NCBI RefSeq assembly: GCF_011752815.1
Contig: NZ_VWWV01000003.1
Coordinates: 62,001-126,000 of the forward strand
Length of the DNA stretch: 64,000 nt
Source of the DNA: Enterobacter sp. Cy-643
GTDB taxonomy: Bacteria > Pseudomonadota > Gammaproteobacteria > Enterobacterales > Enterobacteriaceae
Direction: 5' to 3'
A program made the translations under genes and the position numbers. Positions 39,276 to 52,646 of the stretch are shown one piece after another; the first letter of the stretch is position 1, and each line of letters starts with the position of its first letter. Under the pieces are notes generated by a model. That model was not told the DNA's origin. It saw only the letters and a list, made by a program, of their open reading frames with translations, and searched no databases.

Positions 39276-39791
39276 ATGCGCGACAGTCGCCCGCAATCTT
39301 TAGAAAATCTGTTTGACGAAGCCGGTCAGGAAAGCATGTTGCAGAACGTACAGCAACGTGCCGTCGCTCTGCTGCGTCTTAACCGGGCAGTGAAAGGCAT
39401 TTTGCCTGCTCCACTGCATCCGTGGTGCCGGGTGGCCAACTTCCGCCAGGGCATTCTCGTCCTTGAAACCGCAAATGCCAGCTGGCTGATGCGCTTACGC
39501 TATGAACAAGCCACGCTGCTGAGTGCATTACGCGCCCAAATCTTACCATCATTGACATCAATCGACATCAGGATTAATCCTTCGCTGGCGGTAAAAGGGC
39601 AGGAATTTGTTCAAGAAAACACCACTCAGACAGGGACTGAGAAATACGAAGTGAATCGCCAGCTAAGCAAGCAGAGTGCGGAAGCGTTGAGAGAGGTGGC
39701 CAAACGTAGCCCGGAGAAATTAAGAGCAACAATAGAACGACTGGCTTCACTGGCCGGAGAGGGTACCAGCAAAACCAGTCGTAATCGCTAA
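39276..39791 (+). CDS. DUF721/DciA-like protein
   Basis: 171 aa, soluble, no signal peptide. The N-terminal part, about residues 8-105, fits the DUF721 (DciA) pattern: LENLF, a helical stretch ending ALLRLNRAVKGILPAPLHPWCRVANF, then a beta segment ILVLETANASWLMRLRYEQATLLSALRA. The C-terminal part is polar and charged. DciA proteins load the replicative helicase in bacteria without DnaC or DnaI; enterobacteria use DnaC, so this may be a relic or have another role. It lies convergent with lpxC (8-base gap) and divergent from secM. E. coli K-12 has no gene here. Confidence 0.8.
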   Translation: MRDSRPQSLENLFDEAGQESMLQNVQQRAVALLRLNRAVKGILPAPLHPWCRVANFRQGILVLETANASWLMRLRYEQATLLSALRAQILPSLTSIDIRINPSLAVKGQEFVQENTTQTGTEKYEVNRQLSKQSAEALREVAKRSPEKLRATIERLASLAGEGTSKTSRNR

Positions 39792-39799
39792 TTCAGGCG

Positions 39800-40759
<960 letters not shown>

Positions 40760-40818
40760 TCACTAACGGCAGGCCAGTTTAGCACAAAGAGCGAATATTC
40801 CCAACTTCCGGTTTATTC

Positions 40819-41970
40819 TTAATCAGCTTGCTTACGCAGGAACGCTGGAATATCCAGATAATCAGGCTCTTTTGCCGTCTGTGGTGTATTGTCGTTAACC
40901 ACTTTAGCGGCCGGTTTTTGTTCTTGCGTCAGCGGAGCCATACCGTGCTGCTGGTAGCGATCCATCACCGGCTGCTGTACCTGCTTGTTGGTCACCAGAG
41001 TTATCTCTGGACGCTTATCCATGCCAATACCGGTAGCCACAACGGTAACACGCAGTTCGTCGTTCATCTCTGGATCCAGAGAGGTACCGATAACCACGGT
41101 TGCATTGTCAGACGCGAACGCACGAATGGTGTTACCCACGGTTTCAAACTCGTCAAGACGCAGGTCGAAGCCAGCGGTAATGTTAACCAGCACGCCGCGC
41201 GCACCGGACAGGTCGATATCTTCCAGCAGCGGGCTGGAGATAGCCATTTCAGCCGCTTCTTCAGCACGGTCTTCGCCGCTCGCAACGCCTGAGCCCATCA
41301 TGGCGTAGCCCATTTCGGACATCACTGTACGCACGTCCGCGAAGTCAACGTTCATCAGGCCAGGGCGAGTAATCAGCTCGGCAATACCCTGCACCGCACC
41401 TTTGAGTACGTCGTTTGCTGCACCAAATGCGTCCAGCAGAGAAATGCCACGGCCCAGCACTTTCAGCAGCTTGTCATTCGGAATAGTGATCAAGGAGTCA
41501 ACATGCTTAGACAGTTCGGCGATACCCTGCTCCGCGAATGCCATACGCTTCTTGCCTTCAAAGTTGAAAGGCTTAGTCACGACGGCAACGGTCAGGATAC
41601 CCAAATCTTTAGCTACTTCAGCAACAACAGGAGCAGCACCCGTACCGGTACCACCGCCCATACCTGCTGCGATGAACACCATGTCTGCCCCGTCCAGCGC
41701 AGCGCGTAAAGCTTCGCGGTCTTCTTCCGCAGCGTTACGGCCCACTTCTGGATTTGCGCCCGCGCCCAGGCCTTTAGTGATCCCATTACCGATCTGGATC
41801 GTCTGGCCTACAGCGGTTTTACGCAGTGCCTGAGCGTCAGTGTTAACCGCAAAGAATTCAACGCCTTCGATGCGTTCACGCACCATGTGTTCAACGGCGT
41901 TACCGCCGCCGCCACCGACGCCGATGACTTTAATCACCGCGTCGTTGGTCAGTTCCATAGGTTCAAACAT
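40819..41970 (-). CDS. ftsZ: Cell division GTPase FtsZ
   Basis: Tubulin-like GTPase that forms the Z ring. 383 aa. The tubulin signature [10 protein letters not shown] is near residue 106, the T7 loop ([11 protein letters not shown]) near 208, and the C-terminal conserved peptide [14 protein letters not shown], bound by FtsA, ZipA and ZapD, ends the protein. 63 bases after ftsA, the region where E. coli carries ftsZ promoters within ftsA. Confidence 0.99.
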   Translation of the reverse strand: MFEPMELTNDAVIKVIGVGGGGGNAVEHMVRERIEGVEFFAVNTDAQALRKTAVGQTIQIGNGITKGLGAGANPEVGRNAAEEDREALRAALDGADMVFIAAGMGGGTGTGAAPVVAEVAKDLGILTVAVVTKPFNFEGKKRMAFAEQGIAELSKHVDSLITIPNDKLLKVLGRGISLLDAFGAANDVLKGAVQGIAELITRPGLMNVDFADVRTVMSEMGYAMMGSGVASGEDRAEEAAEMAISSPLLEDIDLSGARGVLVNITAGFDLRLDEFETVGNTIRAFASDNATVVIGTSLDPEMNDELRVTVVATGIGMDKRPEITLVTNKQVQQPVMDRYQQHGMAPLTQEQKPAAKVVNDNTPQTAKEPDYLDIPAFLRKQAD

Positions 41971-42033
41971 AGTTTCTCTCCGTTTTGTGCCTGTCGCCTG
42001 AGACCGCTAATTGTCTCCGGTCTCTTATAAAAA

Positions 42034-43290
42034 TTAAAATTCTTTTCTCAGCCAGCTATTCAGTCGCTTAAACCATGAGCCGACGGAGGTCCTTTTTTCC
42101 ACTTCTGCTTCACCACTGAGATGTGACTCTTTCCCGTAGTGCAGCAACCCTACTGCGGTCGAGTAATACGACTCCTGGGCATAATCAGTAAGGCCAGTAA
42201 TATTCAACGGCTGGCCGATACGCACCTGCGTATGGAACACACGCTGAGCACAGGCTGCCAGGCCTTCAATTTGTGCCGCGCCGCCGGTTAACACAATCCC
42301 CGCCGCCAGGTGATGTTTAACACCCTGCTGGCGAAGCTGTTCCTGTAACTGCAAAATCTCTTCGTTGACCAGGTTGAGCAGCTCGGTGTAACGAGGCTCA
42401 ATCACTTCCGCCAGCGTCTGACGCTGAAGGCTGCGCGGAGGGCGTCCGCCAACGCTCGGAACTTCAACGTTCTCGTCTTTACCGACGATAGACCCCAGTG
42501 CACAACCATGGCGAACTTTAATCGCTTCTGCATCGCTCGGTGGTGTCCCGAAGGCATAGGCAATATCGCTGGTAACCACGTTCCCAGCATAAGGGATAAC
42601 TTTGGTGTGGCGCAGCGCGCCGCCGGTATACACCGCCATATCCATGGTACCACCGCCGATGTCCACAACACAGACGCCCAGCTCTCGTTCATCTTCGGTC
42701 AGTACCGCATAGCTTGCGGCCAGACCGGCAAAAATTAATTGGTCAACTTTCAAACCACAACGTTCAACCGCTTTAACGATGTTTTTTGCCATATCGTTAT
42801 GGCAGGTAATCAGATGCACTTTCGCCTGCATACGGACACCGGACAGGCCTACCGGATTTTTGATCCCTTCCTGGTAATCAATAGCGTATTCCTGTGGAAT
42901 CACATGCAGAACGCGGTGTTCATCGCGAACACGCACTGATTTTGCCGTATGCACCACATTTTCAACATCTTCCTGCGTCACTTCCTCTTCCGAAATCGGC
43001 ACCATGCCTATCTCGTTTTGGCAGCTGATATGCTTGCCGGACAGCGCCAGGTAAACTGAAGATATCTGGCAGTCTGCCATCAATTCAGCCTGGTCAATCG
43101 CCCGTTGAACGCATTTAACCACCGACTCGAGGTCGTTTACTCCGCCTTTGTCCATACCACGCGAAGGGCAACTGCCCACGCCAATAATATTGACCATACC
43201 GTCGGGCAGAACTTCCCCTACTAAAGCGGCAACCTTCGCGGTGCCAATCTCCAGTCCAACTACCAGTTTTCTGTCCGTCGCCTTGATCAT
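42034..43290 (-). CDS. ftsA: Cell division protein FtsA
   Basis: Actin-like membrane tether for FtsZ. 418 aa. N-terminal [14 protein letters not shown] (phosphate 1 loop) near residue 13, [14 protein letters not shown] near 207 (phosphate 2) and the adenosine motif [14 protein letters not shown] near 333. The C-terminal amphipathic helix [14 protein letters not shown] is the membrane-targeting sequence. Overlaps ftsQ by 4 bases. Confidence 0.99.
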   Translation of the reverse strand: MIKATDRKLVVGLEIGTAKVAALVGEVLPDGMVNIIGVGSCPSRGMDKGGVNDLESVVKCVQRAIDQAELMADCQISSVYLALSGKHISCQNEIGMVPISEEEVTQEDVENVVHTAKSVRVRDEHRVLHVIPQEYAIDYQEGIKNPVGLSGVRMQAKVHLITCHNDMAKNIVKAVERCGLKVDQLIFAGLAASYAVLTEDERELGVCVVDIGGGTMDMAVYTGGALRHTKVIPYAGNVVTSDIAYAFGTPPSDAEAIKVRHGCALGSIVGKDENVEVPSVGGRPPRSLQRQTLAEVIEPRYTELLNLVNEEILQLQEQLRQQGVKHHLAAGIVLTGGAAQIEGLAACAQRVFHTQVRIGQPLNITGLTDYAQESYYSTAVGLLHYGKESHLSGEAEVEKRTSVGSWFKRLNSWLRKEF

Positions 43291-44123
43291 TGTTGTTCTG
43301 CCTGTGCCTGATTCTGTTGCTGATTCGGATTAGGTACCGGAGGAGGAAGTGCCTCCCAACCTACCGCGGCGCCTGAATCGTATCGCAGGTCGACATAACT
43401 GATCCGTTTGTTATCAGCCTGCGCCTGCTGCTGCAGAACCGGGTACAGTTCTACAAAACGATCCAGACGTTTCATCGTGTCGCCCCGGCCAAGGTTGAGC
43501 TTAATTCCGTTATTCAGCGTCAACTGCCAGGAGCGGCGAGCGGTCATAGCCGCTTGTTTCAACGTAAATTTATCCTTAGCCAGCACCACGCCCATGTCAC
43601 GGAAACCTTGCAGAACTTCGTTTTCGCTGCCTTCCGGGCCGGAAAGCATCGGCAAAGTCTGCTTGCTGGTGCGCTCTGCTGGTACGCTGAAGGAATTTCC
43701 CTCGGCGTCAACCATATGCTGGTCATTCCAGCGTGCTATCGGCACATATTCAACCAGATGAATCTTCAATTCGTCCGGCCACTGCTTTCTAACGCTTGCC
43801 TGCTTGATCCACGGCAAGCGCTCTATCTGCTGTTGGATGATATTCACATCCTGGGTCATAAAAGTACCCGGAGGTCCCAGGGCCAGAATAGACTGGCGTA
43901 TATCATCATTGCGTGTGTAGTGCCGCTCCCCGGTCACCACCAGCCTGGAGAGTGGTAAACGCTGGGCGTCTTCCATCCAGCCCACCACAATCCAACCGCC
44001 AATAAACACGCTCAACAGTACCGCACACAGGAAAATCATCCCTGCCAGACGGGATCCGTTGCTACGCCGGGAGCTGGCATTTTCCTCGGCACGATTACGC
44101 GCATTCAGTGCAGCCTGCGACAT
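43287..44123 (-). CDS. ftsQ: Cell division protein FtsQ
   Basis: Bitopic divisome protein that binds FtsB and FtsL. 278 aa from [15 protein letters not shown]. One transmembrane segment near residues 28-48, then the POTRA domain ([20 protein letters not shown] near 62-81) and the beta domain. The glutamine-rich end ([12 protein letters not shown]) is typical. One base after ddlB, 4-base overlap with ftsA. Confidence 0.98.
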   Translation of the reverse strand: MSQAALNARNRAEENASSRRSNGSRLAGMIFLCAVLLSVFIGGWIVVGWMEDAQRLPLSRLVVTGERHYTRNDDIRQSILALGPPGTFMTQDVNIIQQQIERLPWIKQASVRKQWPDELKIHLVEYVPIARWNDQHMVDAEGNSFSVPAERTSKQTLPMLSGPEGSENEVLQGFRDMGVVLAKDKFTLKQAAMTARRSWQLTLNNGIKLNLGRGDTMKRLDRFVELYPVLQQQAQADNKRISYVDLRYDSGAAVGWEALPPPVPNPNQQQNQAQAEQQ

Positions 44124-44124
44124 A

Positions 44125-45045
44125 TCAGTCCGCCAGTTCCAAAATACGTACAACCAGTTGTGAGAAGCTCATTCCCGCCTGGCGAGCCGCCATCGGCACC
44201 AGGCTGTGGCTGGTCATCCCCGGAGAAGTGTTCACTTCTAACAGGTAAAACTGACCATCGCTATCCAGCATCACATCGACACGGCCCCAGCCGCTACAGC
44301 CGAGAATCTGCCAGGCCTGCAGAACTAATGCCTGCAATTCCTGTTCTCTTTGCTCAATTAATCCACCGGGGCAGAAATATTGAGTTTCATCAGAGAGATA
44401 CTTCGCTTCATAATCATAGAAGGTTCCAGCGGGTTGGATGCGAATAGACGGTAAAATTTCCTCACCTAAAATCGCAACCGTATACTCTGGACCACTCAAC
44501 CATTTTTCAATCAACACTTCTTCGTCATGCTCAAAGGCCAGTTCAAGCGCAGCTGGCAGCGCATCTGCGCTGTCCACCTTAGACATGCCTACGCTGGAAC
44601 CTTCCCGGCTCGGCTTGACGATAACCGGCAAACCTAAAGCAGCAACACGCTCAACCCACGCAGCACTCAAGCCCGCAGCGAAATCCTGACGATGAACGGC
44701 AACCCACGGCGCAACCGGTAAACCTGCACCCTGCCACAACAGTTTGCTGCGCAGCTTATCCATAGTGATCGCTGATGCCATCACGCCGCTGCCGGTATAA
44801 GGCAGTTGAAGAAACTCCAACAACCCTTGCAAAGTGCCGTCTTCACCACCGCGACCATGCAGGGCGATAAAAACCTTGTCAAAGCCCTGAGCCTTTAGCT
44901 CAAGTACAGACTCGCTTTGTGGATCAAAAGCATGTGCATCAATACCCGCTTCTTTTAATCCCGCCAGCACCGCGCTGCCGGATTGCAGAGAAACCTCGCG
45001 CTCGGCAGAGGTTCCTCCGAGAAGAACGGCGATCTTATCAGCCAT
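44125..45045 (-). CDS. ddlB: D-alanine--D-alanine ligase B
   Basis: DdlB makes D-Ala-D-Ala for MurF. 306 aa from [20 protein letters not shown]; the frame continues upstream into murC, but this start fits the family and lies just inside the murC end (8-base overlap). ATP-grasp motifs: [15 protein letters not shown] near residue 143, [14 protein letters not shown] near 180, and the metal site [17 protein letters not shown] near 267. Confidence 0.98.
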   Translation of the reverse strand: MADKIAVLLGGTSAEREVSLQSGSAVLAGLKEAGIDAHAFDPQSESVLELKAQGFDKVFIALHGRGGEDGTLQGLLEFLQLPYTGSGVMASAITMDKLRSKLLWQGAGLPVAPWVAVHRQDFAAGLSAAWVERVAALGLPVIVKPSREGSSVGMSKVDSADALPAALELAFEHDEEVLIEKWLSGPEYTVAILGEEILPSIRIQPAGTFYDYEAKYLSDETQYFCPGGLIEQREQELQALVLQAWQILGCSGWGRVDVMLDSDGQFYLLEVNTSPGMTSHSLVPMAARQAGMSFSQLVVRILELAD

Positions 45046-46513
45046 GACGCCCTTCCTCTTTAGTTTGAGGCTGCAATTTGATTTCAGCCAGATTTCGGGC
45101 GATTTTGCCGATATTCCCGGCACCTTGAACGAGAATCAAATCATTTCCCGTCAAAACAGGGGCCAGAATTTCCGCCACTTCCGCATGGTCAGAAACCAAA
45201 ATAGGGTCAACTTTGCCACGACCGCGAATGGTGCGGCATAAAGAGCGACTGTCGGCCCCCGGAATTGGCGCCTCGCCGGCAGGATAGACTTCCAGCATCA
45301 CCAGAGAGTCAACCTGGGACAGCACCCCAGCAAAGTCATCATACAAATCACGCGTACGCGTATAGCGATGCGGCTGGAAAACCATCACCAGATTTTTATC
45401 CGGCCAGCCTGCGCGCGCCGCCTTAATGGTGGCATCCACTTCCGTTGGGTGGTGACCATAGTCATCCACGAGCATAGCCGTGCCCGCTTTACCATTTACC
45501 GGAGCCAGAGGATATTCGCCCAGGAAATCGAAGCGACGCCCCGTCCCCTGGAAGCTTTCGAGCGCACGCAAAATAGCGTCGTCTTCGATGCCCTCTTCCG
45601 TCGCAACGGCAACTGCAGCCGCCGCATTCAGCGCGTTATGGCGGCCCGGTGCGTTCAACACCACATGCATCTCAGGCTTGTCCTGGCGCACAATGGTGAA
45701 AAAGCCCTGAGCGCCTTTTTGCTGATAATTTTCAACGCGTACATCCGCGTCGTCGCTAAAGCCATATGTGGTGATTTGACGCCCCACACGCGGCAGAAGC
45801 TCGCGAATCACCGGATCGTCTACGCACATCACCGCACGTCCATAAAATGGCAAGTTGTGCAGGAAATTAATAAACGTCTGTTTTAAATTTTCGAAGTCGC
45901 CCTGGTAAGTATCCATGTGGTCGGCTTCGATATTGGTCACAATTGAGACCATCGGCTGCAGGTGCAGGAACGAAGCATCGCTTTCGTCAGCCTCTGCAAT
46001 CAGGTAGCGGCTGTTGCCCAGACGAGCATGGACGCCGGCGGCTTTCACCAGACCACCATTTACAAACGTTGGATCCAGGCCAGCTTCGGCATAAATGCTC
46101 GATACCATTGCCGTTGTCGTGGTTTTGCCATGCGTACCCGCGATCGCAATACCGTGCCGGAAACGCATCAGCTCAGCCAGCATTTCAGCACGACGGATGA
46201 CCGGAATACGCGCTTCATGGGCGGCAACAATTTCCGGGTTATCCGCAGAAATCGCCGTAGAAACAACAACCACGCTTGCATCGCGCACGTTTTCCGGGCG
46301 ATGGTTGAAATAAATCGTGGCACCCAGTGCCGACAACTGCTGCGTGACCGGATTCGGTGCCAGATCGGAACCACTAATCTGGTAGCCTTCGTTAGCCAAT
46401 ACTTCAGCAATACCGCCCATACCGGCGCCGCCGATGCCAACAAAGTGAATGTGCCGGACGCGACGCATCTCGGGCACAATTGAACGCAGTTTCGCCAGTT
46501 GTTGTGTATTCAT
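45038..46513 (-). CDS. murC: UDP-N-acetylmuramate--L-alanine ligase
   Basis: Adds L-Ala to UDP-MurNAc, the first peptide step. 491 aa. N-terminal nucleotide fold [18 protein letters not shown] near residue 22, ATP loop [12 protein letters not shown] near 125, and the conserved [10 protein letters not shown] near 173. 71 bases after murG, overlapping ddlB by 8 bases. Confidence 0.98.
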   Translation of the reverse strand: MNTQQLAKLRSIVPEMRRVRHIHFVGIGGAGMGGIAEVLANEGYQISGSDLAPNPVTQQLSALGATIYFNHRPENVRDASVVVVSTAISADNPEIVAAHEARIPVIRRAEMLAELMRFRHGIAIAGTHGKTTTTAMVSSIYAEAGLDPTFVNGGLVKAAGVHARLGNSRYLIAEADESDASFLHLQPMVSIVTNIEADHMDTYQGDFENLKQTFINFLHNLPFYGRAVMCVDDPVIRELLPRVGRQITTYGFSDDADVRVENYQQKGAQGFFTIVRQDKPEMHVVLNAPGRHNALNAAAAVAVATEEGIEDDAILRALESFQGTGRRFDFLGEYPLAPVNGKAGTAMLVDDYGHHPTEVDATIKAARAGWPDKNLVMVFQPHRYTRTRDLYDDFAGVLSQVDSLVMLEVYPAGEAPIPGADSRSLCRTIRGRGKVDPILVSDHAEVAEILAPVLTGNDLILVQGAGNIGKIARNLAEIKLQPQTKEEGRHG

Positions 46514-46584
46514 TCTCTAAACCTGCAGGCGGCATGCCGCCATTACATCAAAATTTACGGGGGGCAATTTGCCACCCACAAGTA

Positions 46585-47652
46585 TTACTTGCGCGCTGCG
46601 GCGCTGACTTCGTTTGCTACACGTTCAGTTGCATCAGGAATGGAGGCAGCGCGCGCATGCTCGGCCATTGCCAGCAGCGTTGCTCTGTCCCACCCGGCCA
46701 GGGTACGGGTAACGGCATCCACGGTAAACTGCGGCTGCTCCAGTATTTTCGCGGCGCCTGCCTTTTCCAGCGGCAGCGCATTCCAGTACTGCTGCCGATC
46801 TTTGTGCTGGAACGGAACGAACAAGGCTGGTAACCCTGCAGCCGCGATTTCACTCACGGTTAATGCCCCGGAGCGACAAACCACAACATCAGCCCATTCG
46901 TAGGCTGCTGCCATATCATCAATAAACTCGGTGACCTTGTGCTGAGGCTGCCCCGCTTCAGCGTAAGCCTGCTGCACAACTGCCTGGCCGCCTTTTCCGG
47001 TTTGGTGCCAGACAGTCACGGAGTCACCTAAACGCCCCGCGACCTGCGGCATGGTTTGGTTCAACACTCGAGCGCCCTGAGATCCGCCGACAACCAGCAC
47101 GCGAACCGGGCCTTCTCTTCCGGCAAAACGCACTTGCGGCAGCGGTAAAGCAAGCACATCTGTCCGCACCGGATTGCCAACAACGTCCGCTTCAGGGAAT
47201 GCGCCGGGAAAGGCTTGCATTACCTTGGTGGCGATCTTTGCCAACCATTTATTCGTCAGACCGGCAATGCCGTTCTGCTCATGCAAGACAACCGGAATGC
47301 CAAGAGACCAGGCAGCCAGGCCACCTGGTCCGGAAACATACCCGCCCATGCCCAGCACAACATCCGGCTTCCACGCTTTCATGATGGCGCGAGCCTGGCG
47401 CCAGGCATTAAAAATACGCACAGGCGCCATCAGCAGGGCCTTTAGGCCCTTGCCGCGCAGGCCAGAAATACGGATAAAGTCGATTTCAATCCCGTTTTTC
47501 GGCACCAGATCGGCTTCCATACGGTCCGCAGTACCAAGCCAGCGAATGTCCCATCCTTCCGCCTGAAGGTGATGAGCAACGGCCAGACCTGGGAAAACAT
47601 GCCCACCGGTACCGCCCGCCATCACCATCAACCGCTTCGCTTTGCCCGTCAT
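46585..47652 (-). CDS. murG: Lipid II synthase glycosyltransferase MurG
   Basis: Transfers GlcNAc to lipid I on the cytoplasmic side of the inner membrane. 355 aa. Glycine loops [19 protein letters not shown] near residue 12 and [13 protein letters not shown] near 102, [12 protein letters not shown] near 188 and the UDP-GlcNAc pocket [20 protein letters not shown] near 264-283. Overlaps ftsW by 4 bases. Confidence 0.98.
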   Translation of the reverse strand: MTGKAKRLMVMAGGTGGHVFPGLAVAHHLQAEGWDIRWLGTADRMEADLVPKNGIEIDFIRISGLRGKGLKALLMAPVRIFNAWRQARAIMKAWKPDVVLGMGGYVSGPGGLAAWSLGIPVVLHEQNGIAGLTNKWLAKIATKVMQAFPGAFPEADVVGNPVRTDVLALPLPQVRFAGREGPVRVLVVGGSQGARVLNQTMPQVAGRLGDSVTVWHQTGKGGQAVVQQAYAEAGQPQHKVTEFIDDMAAAYEWADVVVCRSGALTVSEIAAAGLPALFVPFQHKDRQQYWNALPLEKAGAAKILEQPQFTVDAVTRTLAGWDRATLLAMAEHARAASIPDATERVANEVSAAARK

Positions 47653-48893
47653 TTGGCGCTCCGTGTAAACGCCTGAGCCTTAGCCAGACGCGTTTCATAA
47701 TCTATTCTCAACAACAGCATGATTGCCGTGGACATAATCAGCAGGCTGGAACCGCCGTAACTGATAAGCGGCAGCGTCAGGCCTTTCGTGGGCAACATCC
47801 CCGCCGCAGCGCCAACGTTAACCAGCGCCTGGAAGCTAAACCAGATCCCGATAGAACACGCCAGGAAACCGGAGAAACGCTGATCCAATTCCAGCGCGCG
47901 CTTGCCGATGGACATCGCGCGAAAAGCGACGAAGAATACCATCAAAAGTGCAAGCACCACACCGATATATCCCAGCTCCTCACCGATGATCGAGAAGATA
48001 AAGTCAGTGTGCGCTTCGGGTAGATATTCCAGCTTCTGAACCGAATTCCCCAGCCCTTGTCCCCACAATTCACCGCGCCCAAAAGCCATCAGTGATTGCG
48101 TTAGCTGGTAGCCGCTGCCGAACGGATCTTCCCACGGGTTCCAGAACGACGTTACGCGGCGAATACGGTAAGGCTCGGCAAGGATCAGCAGGATAACCGC
48201 CGAGATCCCCATCCCGATGATCGCGATAAACTGCCACAGTTTTGCTCCTGCAAGGAACAGCATCGCCAGCGTGGTGACAAACAGCACCACCACGGTGCCC
48301 AAGTCAGGCTGAGCCAGCAGCAGGACGGCCATAACCAGAATCACGCCCATAGGCTTCAGGAAGCCGCGCAGGTTATTTCGAACCTCATCAACCTTGCGCA
48401 CAAGGTAGTTTGCGAGATAACAGAACAGCGACAGCTTGGAAAACTCCGCGGGCTGAATACGCAGCGGGCCGAAAGCAATCCAGCGCGATGCCCCGTTAAC
48501 GGAGCTGCCTACGACCAGTACAATCAGCAGCATCACGATCGAAGCCAGCAGCATAGCCGTGCTGTGGCGCTGCCAGAAATCCATCGGCAAACGCAGCGTC
48601 ACCATCGCCAGCACAAACGCGACGATGATGTATAACCCGTCTCGTTTAGCAAACAGGAACGGATCGTTTGCCAGTCGCTGGCCGACCGGCATTGACGCCG
48701 AAGTAACCATAATAAAACCAATCGCGGCCAAGCCGAAGGTCAGCCACAGCAGCGTACGGTCGTACAGCACCATGCTGTTGGCGTCGGCCTCACGGGAGCC
48801 CATTACCCACCCTTTTAGCGCCGAGGCGACCCAGGCCAGGATACCAAACCCTGGAATGCGGGGAACGCGAAGGCGAGGGAGAGATAAACGCAT
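47649..48893 (-). CDS. ftsW: Septal peptidoglycan polymerase FtsW
   Basis: SEDS-family glycosyltransferase partner of FtsI. 414 aa with ten membrane helices. Conserved SEDS motifs: [19 protein letters not shown] near residue 240, [16 protein letters not shown] near 290, including the catalytic Asp region, and [12 protein letters not shown] near 376. It overlaps murD by one base and murG by four. Confidence 0.98.
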   Translation of the reverse strand: MRLSLPRLRVPRIPGFGILAWVASALKGWVMGSREADANSMVLYDRTLLWLTFGLAAIGFIMVTSASMPVGQRLANDPFLFAKRDGLYIIVAFVLAMVTLRLPMDFWQRHSTAMLLASIVMLLIVLVVGSSVNGASRWIAFGPLRIQPAEFSKLSLFCYLANYLVRKVDEVRNNLRGFLKPMGVILVMAVLLLAQPDLGTVVVLFVTTLAMLFLAGAKLWQFIAIIGMGISAVILLILAEPYRIRRVTSFWNPWEDPFGSGYQLTQSLMAFGRGELWGQGLGNSVQKLEYLPEAHTDFIFSIIGEELGYIGVVLALLMVFFVAFRAMSIGKRALELDQRFSGFLACSIGIWFSFQALVNVGAAAGMLPTKGLTLPLISYGGSSLLIMSTAIMLLLRIDYETRLAKAQAFTRSAK

Positions 48894-50209
48894 CAGCCGA
48901 GCTCCTTCGCAAATTGAGTAAACATATCACCGCGCTGTTCGAAGTTTTTGAACTGATCGAGACTTGCGCAGGCTGGGGAAAGCAGCACCATATCACCCGC
49001 TGCCACGCGACCAGCGACAAGCTTCATCGCCTGCTCCATGGTTTCTGTCCGCTCGGCAATATCCGGGCGTAACTCGGCCAGCTCAGCACCGTCGCGACCA
49101 AAACAGTACAGGCGCACATGGTCGCCCTGCAGGTAGCGAGCTAAAGGTGAGAAGTCGGCAGACTTACCGTCGCCGCCTAACAGCAGATGCAGCGTGCCCT
49201 CAACATGCAGGCCATTTAGCGCGGCTTCTGTGCTCCCTACGTTGGTGGCTTTAGAGTCGTTAATCCAGCGAACGCCATTACGTTCCCAGGCCAGCTGGAA
49301 GCGATGAGCCAGGCCAGTATAGGTGGTCAGCGCCTTCAGACTGCTGGAACGAGGCAGATTCACTGCATCCGCCAGCGCCAGCGCAGCCAGCGCGTTGGTG
49401 TAGTTATGCTGCCCCACCAGTTTCATTTCTTTGGTGTTGAGGATTTTCTCCCCTTTCACCCGCAGCCAGGTGTCACCCTGCTGACGATTAAGGTGATAAT
49501 CGCCAACGTCCACACCAAAACTGATACAACGCTCGTCCGCGCCGCGTACGGGCATCGTCAGCGCATCATCTGCGTTGACCACGCAGACTTTAGCGTTTTC
49601 ATAGATGCTCAGTTTTGCCGCGCGATATTGCTGCATCCCAAACGGATAGCGATCCATATGATCTTCAGTCACATTCAGAACCGTCGCCGCCGCAGCCTTC
49701 AGACTGTGGGTGGTTTCCAGCTGGAAGCTGGAAAGCTCCAGGACATAAAGCTCGCAGCCTTTGTCCAGCAGCATCAACGCCGGCAGGCCAATATTTCCAC
49801 CCACGCCCACGTTCACACCCGCTGCTTTCGCCATCTCTCCCACCAGGGTGGTCACGGTACTTTTACCGTTAGAGCCAGTGATCGCGACAATCGGGGCCTG
49901 GGCTTCACGGCAAAATAGCTCAATGTCACCGATTATCTCGATCCCGGCATCCGCCGCCGCGCTCAAGGCGGGAGTAGCAAGGGCCACGCCAGGGCTGGCA
50001 ATAATCAAATCCGCCGCCAGCAGCCAGTCCTCATTCAGCGAACCGGTATGGCGATCAACATTCTCAGGCAGCTTATCAAGACCAGGAGGTGAGATACGGG
50101 AGTCCATTACGCGTGGCGTTATGCCGCGCGCGATAAAGAAATCCACGCAGGACAGACCTGTCAGGCCCAGTCCAATGATGACAACATTTTTACCCTGGTA
50201 ATCTGCCAT
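48893..50209 (-). CDS. murD: UDP-MurNAc-L-Ala--D-Glu ligase
   Basis: Adds D-glutamate in the cytoplasm. 438 aa. N-terminal [16 protein letters not shown] near residue 11, ATP loop [18 protein letters not shown] near 109, [10 protein letters not shown] near 180 and [22 protein letters not shown] near 301-322. Two bases after mraY. Confidence 0.98.
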   Translation of the reverse strand: MADYQGKNVVIIGLGLTGLSCVDFFIARGITPRVMDSRISPPGLDKLPENVDRHTGSLNEDWLLAADLIIASPGVALATPALSAAADAGIEIIGDIELFCREAQAPIVAITGSNGKSTVTTLVGEMAKAAGVNVGVGGNIGLPALMLLDKGCELYVLELSSFQLETTHSLKAAAATVLNVTEDHMDRYPFGMQQYRAAKLSIYENAKVCVVNADDALTMPVRGADERCISFGVDVGDYHLNRQQGDTWLRVKGEKILNTKEMKLVGQHNYTNALAALALADAVNLPRSSSLKALTTYTGLAHRFQLAWERNGVRWINDSKATNVGSTEAALNGLHVEGTLHLLLGGDGKSADFSPLARYLQGDHVRLYCFGRDGAELAELRPDIAERTETMEQAMKLVAGRVAAGDMVLLSPACASLDQFKNFEQRGDMFTQFAKELG

Positions 50210-50211
50210 GT

Positions 50212-51294
50212 TTAGCGAACCTTCAGCGTAGCCAGGCCAATCAGCACCAGCATCAGCGAAATAATCCAGAAGCGCACAATCACGCGCGGCTCCGGCCAGC
50301 CTTTCAATTCATAGTGATGGTGAATCGGTGCCATGCGGAAAATACGCTGCCCACGTAGTTTGAACGAGCCTACCTGCAGGATCACCGATAACGTTTCAAC
50401 GACGAACACGCCGCCCATAATCACCAGCAGGAACTCCTGACGCAGCAGTACCGCGATAGTGCCCAGCGCCCCACCGAGAGCCAAAGAGCCTACGTCGCCC
50501 ATGAAGACCTGAGCCGGGTATGTGTTGAACCACAGGAAGCCCAGGCCTGCGCCGACAATCGCCGTACAAACGATCACCAGTTCACCCGCATGGCGCAGGT
50601 AAGGAATGTGCAGGTAGCCCGCAAAATTCATGTTCCCCGTCGCCCATGCCACCAGCGCAAAACCTGCCGCAACAAACACGGTAGGCATAATCGCCAGGCC
50701 ATCAAGACCATCCGTCAGGTTTACCGCATTACCGGTACCGACAATCACAAAGTACGCTAGCAGAACATAGAACAGGCCAAGCTGCGGCATCACGTCCTTG
50801 AAGAACGGCACAACCAGTTCGGTTGCAGGTGTCCCTTTCCCGGCTGCATACATTGTGAAAGCCACTACCAGTGCAATCACCGACATCCAGAAATATTTCC
50901 AGCGTGCAATCAGACCTTTAGTGTCCTTACGGACCACCTTGCGGTAGTCATCGACAAAGCCAACGATGCCAAAGCCTATCAGCACAAACAGCACGCACCA
51001 GACGTAGGGGTTAGAGGGATAGGCCCACATCAGCACGGACACCACAATGGCGGTCAGGATCATGATCCCGCCCATGGTTGGCGTCCCTTTCTTGCTAAAG
51101 TGCGACTCTGGACCATCGTTACGCACAACCTGCCCGAAGGAGAGTTGCTGTAAACGCGCGATCATCCGCGGGCCCATCCACAGGGAGATAAACAGAGCGG
51201 TCAGCAGGCTGACGATGGCGCGAAACGTCAAATAGGAAAAGACGTTAAAGCCGGAATAATATTTGACCAAATGTTCGGCCAGCCAAACTAGCAT
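50212..51294 (-). CDS. mraY: Phospho-MurNAc-pentapeptide transferase MraY
   Basis: Makes lipid I from UDP-MurNAc-pentapeptide and undecaprenyl phosphate. 360 aa with ten helices. Catalytic motifs FVDDYRKV near residue 113, [14 protein letters not shown] near 187, [20 protein letters not shown] near 254-273 and the [15 protein letters not shown] loop near 320. Overlaps murF by 7 bases. Confidence 0.98.
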   Translation of the reverse strand: MLVWLAEHLVKYYSGFNVFSYLTFRAIVSLLTALFISLWMGPRMIARLQQLSFGQVVRNDGPESHFSKKGTPTMGGIMILTAIVVSVLMWAYPSNPYVWCVLFVLIGFGIVGFVDDYRKVVRKDTKGLIARWKYFWMSVIALVVAFTMYAAGKGTPATELVVPFFKDVMPQLGLFYVLLAYFVIVGTGNAVNLTDGLDGLAIMPTVFVAAGFALVAWATGNMNFAGYLHIPYLRHAGELVIVCTAIVGAGLGFLWFNTYPAQVFMGDVGSLALGGALGTIAVLLRQEFLLVIMGGVFVVETLSVILQVGSFKLRGQRIFRMAPIHHHYELKGWPEPRVIVRFWIISLMLVLIGLATLKVR

Positions 51295-52646
51295 GCTTGT
51301 TTCTCCTGTAATGCGCGAACCACCTCTTCCATGGCCGCACTACGTGAACCTTTCACCAAAATGGTTAAAATTGAATGTTCCGCAATAAGCGCTTTCAAAC
51401 GCGCAACCACGGCCTGTTTATCGGTAAAATGTTCACCAACGTCTGATGCGTCACTCAGCGTTTTGCTTAAAACCCCGACGCTCAAAACACGGTCAATACC
51501 TGCGGCTTTTGCCGCTTCGCCAACCTGACGATGGCAAGCTTCGGCTTCCTCACCCAGCTCGCCCATATCGCCAACGACCATCACACGGTAACCCGGCATT
51601 TCTGACAGGACCTGTGCCGCCGCGGTCATTGAACCCACGTTAGCGTTATAACTGTCGTCCAGCAGCAGTTGATTCTCTGCAAGCTGGATAGGGAACAGGC
51701 GGCCCGGCACGGCTTTAAGCTCAGCAAGCCCCGCTTTTACGGCTTCGAGCGTCGCACCAACGGCCATTGCCAGCGCGGTAGCCGCCAGCGAGTTAGCAAT
51801 ATTGTGACGACCCGGCAGCGGCAGAATGACATCAACATCGCCCTGCGGCGTATGCAGAGTAAATTCGGTACCGTGGGAGGTGATATGGATATTCGTCGCG
51901 GTGAAATCGCTGCCTGCCGCGTTCGGTGAGAAGCGCCAGGTTTTACGATCGCCAATGATCGCCTGCCAGTTCAGCCAGTCGTTGTTATCGGCATTAAGGA
52001 TCGCCGTACCGTTTGCCGCAAGGCCGGTAAAGATCTCGCCTTTGGCTTTAGCCACGCCTGCCAGTGAACCAAAACCTTCAAGGTGCGCGGCCGCCAGGTT
52101 ATTCACCAGCGCCGCTTCCGGCTGCGTCAAGCCCACGGTCCAGGCTATTTCGCCCTGGTGGTTTGCTCCCAGCTCAATAACCGCATAATCGTATTCTGGC
52201 GTCAGGCGCAGCAGCGTCATCGGCACGCCAATATCGTTATTCAGATTGCCTGCGGTATAAAGCGTGTTGCCGCACTGGCGCAGAATTGATGCCGCCATTT
52301 CCTTCACGGAAGTTTTGCCGGAAGAACCGGTTAGCGCCACAACGCGAGTAGGCACCTGCTGGCGAACCCACGCGCCTAGTTCGCCAAACGCAAGGCGCGT
52401 ATCGGCCACAACCAGTTGGGGAACATCAATATCCAGCTTACGGTTAACCAATAATGCACCAGCCCCGCCTTTAACCGCATCGGCGACAAAGTCATGGGCA
52501 TCAAAACGTTCGCCTTTCAGCGCAACAAACAGACAGCCAGCCGTCAGCTTACGGGTATCCGTTGTGACATCAATAATGTCCGCGTTTGCGCCATGTAGCT
52601 GCCCATTAAGAATGGACTCCAGCTGCTTCAGGGAGACGCGAATCAT
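51288..52646 (-). CDS. murF: UDP-MurNAc-tripeptide--D-Ala-D-Ala ligase
   Basis: Adds the D-Ala-D-Ala made by DdlB. 452 aa. ATP loop [19 protein letters not shown] near residue 104, [13 protein letters not shown] near 158, [19 protein letters not shown] near 279 and [11 protein letters not shown] near 330. Overlaps murE by 4 and mraY by 7 bases. Confidence 0.98.
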   Translation of the reverse strand: MIRVSLKQLESILNGQLHGANADIIDVTTDTRKLTAGCLFVALKGERFDAHDFVADAVKGGAGALLVNRKLDIDVPQLVVADTRLAFGELGAWVRQQVPTRVVALTGSSGKTSVKEMAASILRQCGNTLYTAGNLNNDIGVPMTLLRLTPEYDYAVIELGANHQGEIAWTVGLTQPEAALVNNLAAAHLEGFGSLAGVAKAKGEIFTGLAANGTAILNADNNDWLNWQAIIGDRKTWRFSPNAAGSDFTATNIHITSHGTEFTLHTPQGDVDVILPLPGRHNIANSLAATALAMAVGATLEAVKAGLAELKAVPGRLFPIQLAENQLLLDDSYNANVGSMTAAAQVLSEMPGYRVMVVGDMGELGEEAEACHRQVGEAAKAAGIDRVLSVGVLSKTLSDASDVGEHFTDKQAVVARLKALIAEHSILTILVKGSRSAAMEEVVRALQEKQAC

